The notes beneath the pieces are model-generated. The model was not told the DNA's origin. It ran no database searches and saw only the letters and a program-made list of their open reading frames with translations. Of a stretch of 7,651 nt of DNA, positions 4,838-7,651 are shown in pieces (the stretch's first letter is position 1; every line of letters starts with the position of its first letter). This DNA is from an uncultured bacterium (GTDB taxonomy: Bacteria > Cyanobacteriota > Vampirovibrionia > Gastranaerophilales > Gastranaerophilaceae): contig CAMVQX010000078.1 of assembly GCA_947169755.1 (NCBI GenBank), forward strand, positions 1 through 7,651, in the 5' to 3' direction. The translations under genes and the position numbers were made by a program.

Positions 4838-7651
4838 ATTTTTTTTCTTTTTTTATTAATAATTCTCGTTTGTTTGGATCATTTGGTCTAGCAAGTTCAC
4901 GATCATTTTCTTCGTCCGTAACTATAAATGCTCCAATACAATTTCTTTCCCATTGAGACTCGGGCTGAGTATCTGTTCCATCATCTTCGGAATGCTTAAA
5001 ACTGGTACCATATGACGGATCATATAAAATACCGTTCCATACAACTACAAAATGATTTAAAAATTGGCATGGCGGATTTTCGTAGTTTTGCCCTGGTGCA
5101 CTACTACAAATATCAGAACAACCATTTCCTGAATTTCCACCCCATAAATAAGTAAATCCACTTGGTAGTCCATCTTCTTCATTTTGCAAAAGTGCGCATT
5201 TGGTAGCAATGTCTCCTTTAAGATTTGTGTTATTTTGGTTAATATCGTTTAGATACCTACTTTTTATCTGATAAAGATTAACATCATTAATACCTTGCGA
5301 CTTTAATATATAATAAAATAAATTTGCCCATGCTTTGCACGTTCCTTTATTGTAATGTAGAAGATAGGTGTATTCATTTGCTTCAACATCACTAGTTGCA
5401 ACACCTTTCCAATAATACAATTCATGACCAAGAATATCCTTCATTTTCAATCCAGCAAAATCCTTCCAAATTGCGTCTACAATACTTTGAGATTCCTTCT
5501 GACCAAATGCGTTACGACAACCAATATCAGCAATAGTTTCAAACAATTTAAATTTCGAATTTGAATAATTATAGTTCATTACCATAATTTTATTACTTGT
5601 AGAGCCTATAAGTTGTTTTTTCTCTTTTTCATCAATCAAATACAAATTAATGTTGTCATAATAATCTATACAATCATCAAAAGAAATTATTGTTTCAATT
5701 TGATAAGTATTAGAATTATCTTTTGTAGCTTTTGCATCAAAGGATAAAATTTTCGCATTTTTAATTTTCTTTTTCTTTAACACAATCTCAGCTCTTAAAT
5801 CTTCACTGAATGGAGCATTATTAAGTGTAAATTTTATATTTATAGTAACATCTGTTTTTTTCAAAACTGCAAACGATCTTTCTATTTTTTCCTTACCATC
5901 AAATTCATAATTTAAATCGTCATATTCTATCTTATTATCATTATCATCACGATACAATTGAATTCGCCTGTCTTTATCACATGTTAGTTTAATTGAAATA
6001 ATTTCTCCACATTTTTTAGCTTCTCCTTCTTCTTCCGCCTTCCTCCACTTCATCCAAACCCGACTCGGATCCTGAATCTGATCCCATTGAAAATGCCAAA
6101 GTTCTTCACCAGATGAGTAGTCCATCAAGTTTTGTGTTTTGCCCGATTGGTTAGAATTTTCAAACACGTGCTCTAAGCCTGCAATGCCGTGTCCTAACTC
6201 GTGGGCAATGGTGTGCGGTGAGCCACCGTCATAGATGAAACCGCAGTTGTAACCTCTTGGCATATAACCCGATACCATTGTTCCGTCGCCGTCTTTTTTG
6301 TCGGTTACGTTGTCAACGAAAAACAAATAATAAACGCCATCTTGCATTTGCGGGTCATAGGCTTGTAACACTTTCTTCTGGTCGTCGTTGTAGACAGTGA
6401 GGATGCCGCTGCCACCGTGAGAGAAGGATGTTAAATTATCAATGGTAATATCGTCGATTGAGTCTTCAAAACTTACCGCACACTGATTGTAGACCTTATT
6501 TAAATATTTTGTGATTTCTTTTGCGTTCAATTTTTTTGCCGCACCATTTACTCTAACAAATACTACTTTGTAAGTCTTTTTTTTATAAGTATTTACAGAA
6601 AGTTTACCAATTTTTTGGTCGCCACGATAGGCGTAGATATAATTGGTGTCGGGTTTTGCAACGCCAGTGAAATTCAAGATGTTACCTTTTGACAATTTGA
6701 GTGTTACGCCGTATTTATCTTTGAAAATTACCGAATCTTTTTCGGGGTAACTTCCAAAATCTACGATTACTTTGTCGGTTTTACCGGTTTCAACCGATTT
6801 GTAACGTAAATCATAATTGCCGGACAAATACGGGTAATATTCTGAACCTGAATAAATTCCATGGTTTCCGCTACCAAGATAGTCAAAACCGTATATTTGT
6901 GTAGCAGTATCAGGCAAAAAGTTGATTTTCCACTGCGCCAGCGAATCGCTTTTGCGGTGGTAATCATTGAGTAACGCACGGTTGCCGCCCGTGGCGCGGT
7001 ATTCTTTGATGCCCATTACTTGTCCGTTTTGAGAATAAACTAAACTGTCGCCTTTGCCGTCGGTTATCAACGTTTGCGACGGATTTTTGTGAAGGTCAAA
7101 TTCGGTTTCTGTCGTAGAACCATCTGAATTTACAATAACGGCTACAAACTCACCGCTTTCACGGCGGTAAAGGTAATCAAATTTTTGGTCAATTACAATT
7201 GTATCACGAATTTTTGACGATGTTGCCAAAGAATTTCCATCAAGCCAAAGAGATTTTACATAATTCGCTAATTCTTCGGGCTCAACCATGCCAACGGGAG
7301 TATCAATACTGCGATAACGAGTCGTAATTATTTGATTATCAGTATTTATCTTTGTGTCCCAAAATTCACACGCGATTTTTGCTCCGCCCCAAGCGTTCAT
7401 TATCAAATAAAACTGTCCTTGCAAAACGCCGTTCCCGTCTGATTTACAATTGATTATCTCATAATCTGATGAGCCATTGGCCTCCGAAACGATGTCGCCT
7501 TCTTTGAAATCTGTTTTCAATTCAAAATTTGTAATTTCGACTTTTGGAAACTGATAACCGCACGGATATTTCGGCTCAACTATCTGAGGTGCAGCATATT
7601 TGATGGTGTCCCAATCCGACCAATTAGAACAACGGCTGTCGTCGCCCCAAC
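4830..7651 (-). CDS. C-terminal 939 codons of a giant surface protein: metallopeptidase-like domain plus transglutaminase-like tip (5' end beyond window)
   Basis: The frame is open through the right edge, so the true start lies outside; the TTG at 7520 is internal. The first visible residues (SRCSNWSDWDTIKYAAPQ, then YPCGYQFP) resemble the end of a fibronectin-III-type repeat and the Cys-Gly junction of TANFOR proteins. A domain with FKEGD and KINTDNQII follows, then the KEYRATGGN segment (6930-7016). Next comes a region running GVYYLFFVDN, SGYMPRGYNCGFI, TIAHELGHGIAGLEH (zinc-ligand motif at 6168-6203) and NLMDYSSGEELWHFQWDQIQDP, a peptidase-like domain common in large Bacteroidota proteins. 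From about 6040 down, composition turns strongly AT-rich. A beta-rich spacer leads to a C-terminal domain with GTCKAWANLF (Cys codon 5337-5339), NHFVVVWNG (His 5052-5054) and LYDPSYGT (Asp 5019-5021), the Cys-His-Asp order of transglutaminase-like enzymes. I infer a polymorphic effector whose tip carries the activity. Substrate and secretion route are unknown. Confidence 0.88.
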   Translation of the reverse strand, partial: WGDDSRCSNWSDWDTIKYAAPQIVEPKYPCGYQFPKVEITNFELKTDFKEGDIVSEANGSSDYEIINCKSDGNGVLQGQFYLIMNAWGGAKIACEFWDTKINTDNQIITTRYRSIDTPVGMVEPEELANYVKSLWLDGNSLATSSKIRDTIVIDQKFDYLYRRESGEFVAVIVNSDGSTTETEFDLHKNPSQTLITDGKGDSLVYSQNGQVMGIKEYRATGGNRALLNDYHRKSDSLAQWKINFLPDTATQIYGFDYLGSGNHGIYSGSEYYPYLSGNYDLRYKSVETGKTDKVIVDFGSYPEKDSVIFKDKYGVTLKLSKGNILNFTGVAKPDTNYIYAYRGDQKIGKLSVNTYKKKTYKVVFVRVNGAAKKLNAKEITKYLNKVYNQCAVSFEDSIDDITIDNLTSFSHGGSGILTVYNDDQKKVLQAYDPQMQDGVYYLFFVDNVTDKKDGDGTMVSGYMPRGYNCGFIYDGGSPHTIAHELGHGIAGLEHVFENSNQSGKTQNLMDYSSGEELWHFQWDQIQDPSRVWMKWRKAEEEGEAKKCGEIISIKLTCDKDRRIQLYRDDNDNKIEYDDLNYEFDGKEKIERSFAVLKKTDVTINIKFTLNNAPFSEDLRAEIVLKKKKIKNAKILSFDAKATKDNSNTYQIETIISFDDCIDYYDNINLYLIDEKEKKQLIGSTSNKIMVMNYNYSNSKFKLFETIADIGCRNAFGQKESQSIVDAIWKDFAGLKMKDILGHELYYWKGVATSDVEANEYTYLLHYNKGTCKAWANLFYYILKSQGINDVNLYQIKSRYLNDINQNNTNLKGDIATKCALLQNEEDGLPSGFTYLWGGNSGNGCSDICSSAPGQNYENPPCQFLNHFVVVWNGILYDPSYGTSFKHSEDDGTDTQPESQWERNCIGAFIVTDEENDRELARPNDPNKRELLIKKEKKYE
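6168..6203 (-). other. Zinc-peptidase motif HELGH...H in the large protein
   Basis: The codons read HELGHGIAGLEH. His-Glu and His in HExxH would supply two zinc ligands and the catalytic Glu. The last His follows six residues later, one residue more than the metzincin form HExxHxxGxxH. All expected residues are present, so activity is possible. Confidence 0.75.
6930..7016 (-). repeat. KEYRATGGN coding segment, intact copy 1 within the large gene
   Basis: The codons MGIKEYRATGGN followed by DYHRKSDSLAQW are in frame in the large gene. Base-identical stretches are shared with both remnants: 6943-6965 with 4130-4152, and 7000-7019 with 3005-3024. This is the reference copy from which the two broken copies can be recognised. 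Confidence 0.8.

Noticed and set aside
4500..7260. WLDGSSL in the 213-aa protein resembles WLDGNSL in the large protein (near 7250)
   Set aside because: The match is only about seven residues, the codons differ widely and the surrounding sequence is unrelated. Probably chance.
1..7651. tRNA, rRNA, CRISPR array or riboswitch
   Set aside because: I saw no cloverleaf, spaced direct-repeat array or recognised RNA motif. The only non-coding stretches are the two short gaps around Rpn and the AT-rich leader at 2461-2600.

Overview
The window looks like AT-rich Bacteroidota DNA. Every gene I can support lies on the minus strand, so transcription runs from high to low coordinates. The evidence for Bacteroidota is large surface proteins of the TANFOR/fibronectin-III type, an Rpn-family PD-(D/E)XK nuclease, TAnnTTTG-type -7 boxes ahead of two genes, and no Shine-Dalgarno sequences. 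I cannot name a genus.

Right part (7651 down to 4196). The 3' portion of a very large surface-protein gene enters from the right edge. Its visible part carries a cysteine-rich repeat end, a linker domain, a zinc-peptidase-like motif (HELGH plus a downstream His) and then a much more AT-rich C-terminal tip with a transglutaminase-like Cys/His/Asp signature. A small gene for an exported protein overlaps its 3' end by 8 bases. The arrangement resembles a polymorphic toxin with a replaceable tip followed by its immunity gene. That function is inferred, not shown.

Middle (4195 down to about 2600). An Rpn-family nuclease gene sits between two decayed scraps of the same surface-protein family. Both scraps begin with a KEYRATGGN coding segment that is also present intact inside the large gene. 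Each scrap begins at the stop codon of the preceding gene, or one base after it. The scrap after Rpn also keeps a second segment (LTSFSHGGS) with a stop codon and frame changes, and contains a long near-perfect hairpin. A 17-base imperfect repeat lies beyond each scrap. This looks like a site of repeated cassette recombination and decay.

Left part (2600 down to 1). After an AT-rich leader with a candidate promoter comes a 561-residue predicted outer-membrane beta-barrel protein. It is coupled by an ATGA overlap to the N-terminal part of another TANFOR-type secreted protein that runs off the left edge. The window therefore spans the end of one surface-protein/effector unit and the start of another, with a recombination scar and an Rpn gene between them.
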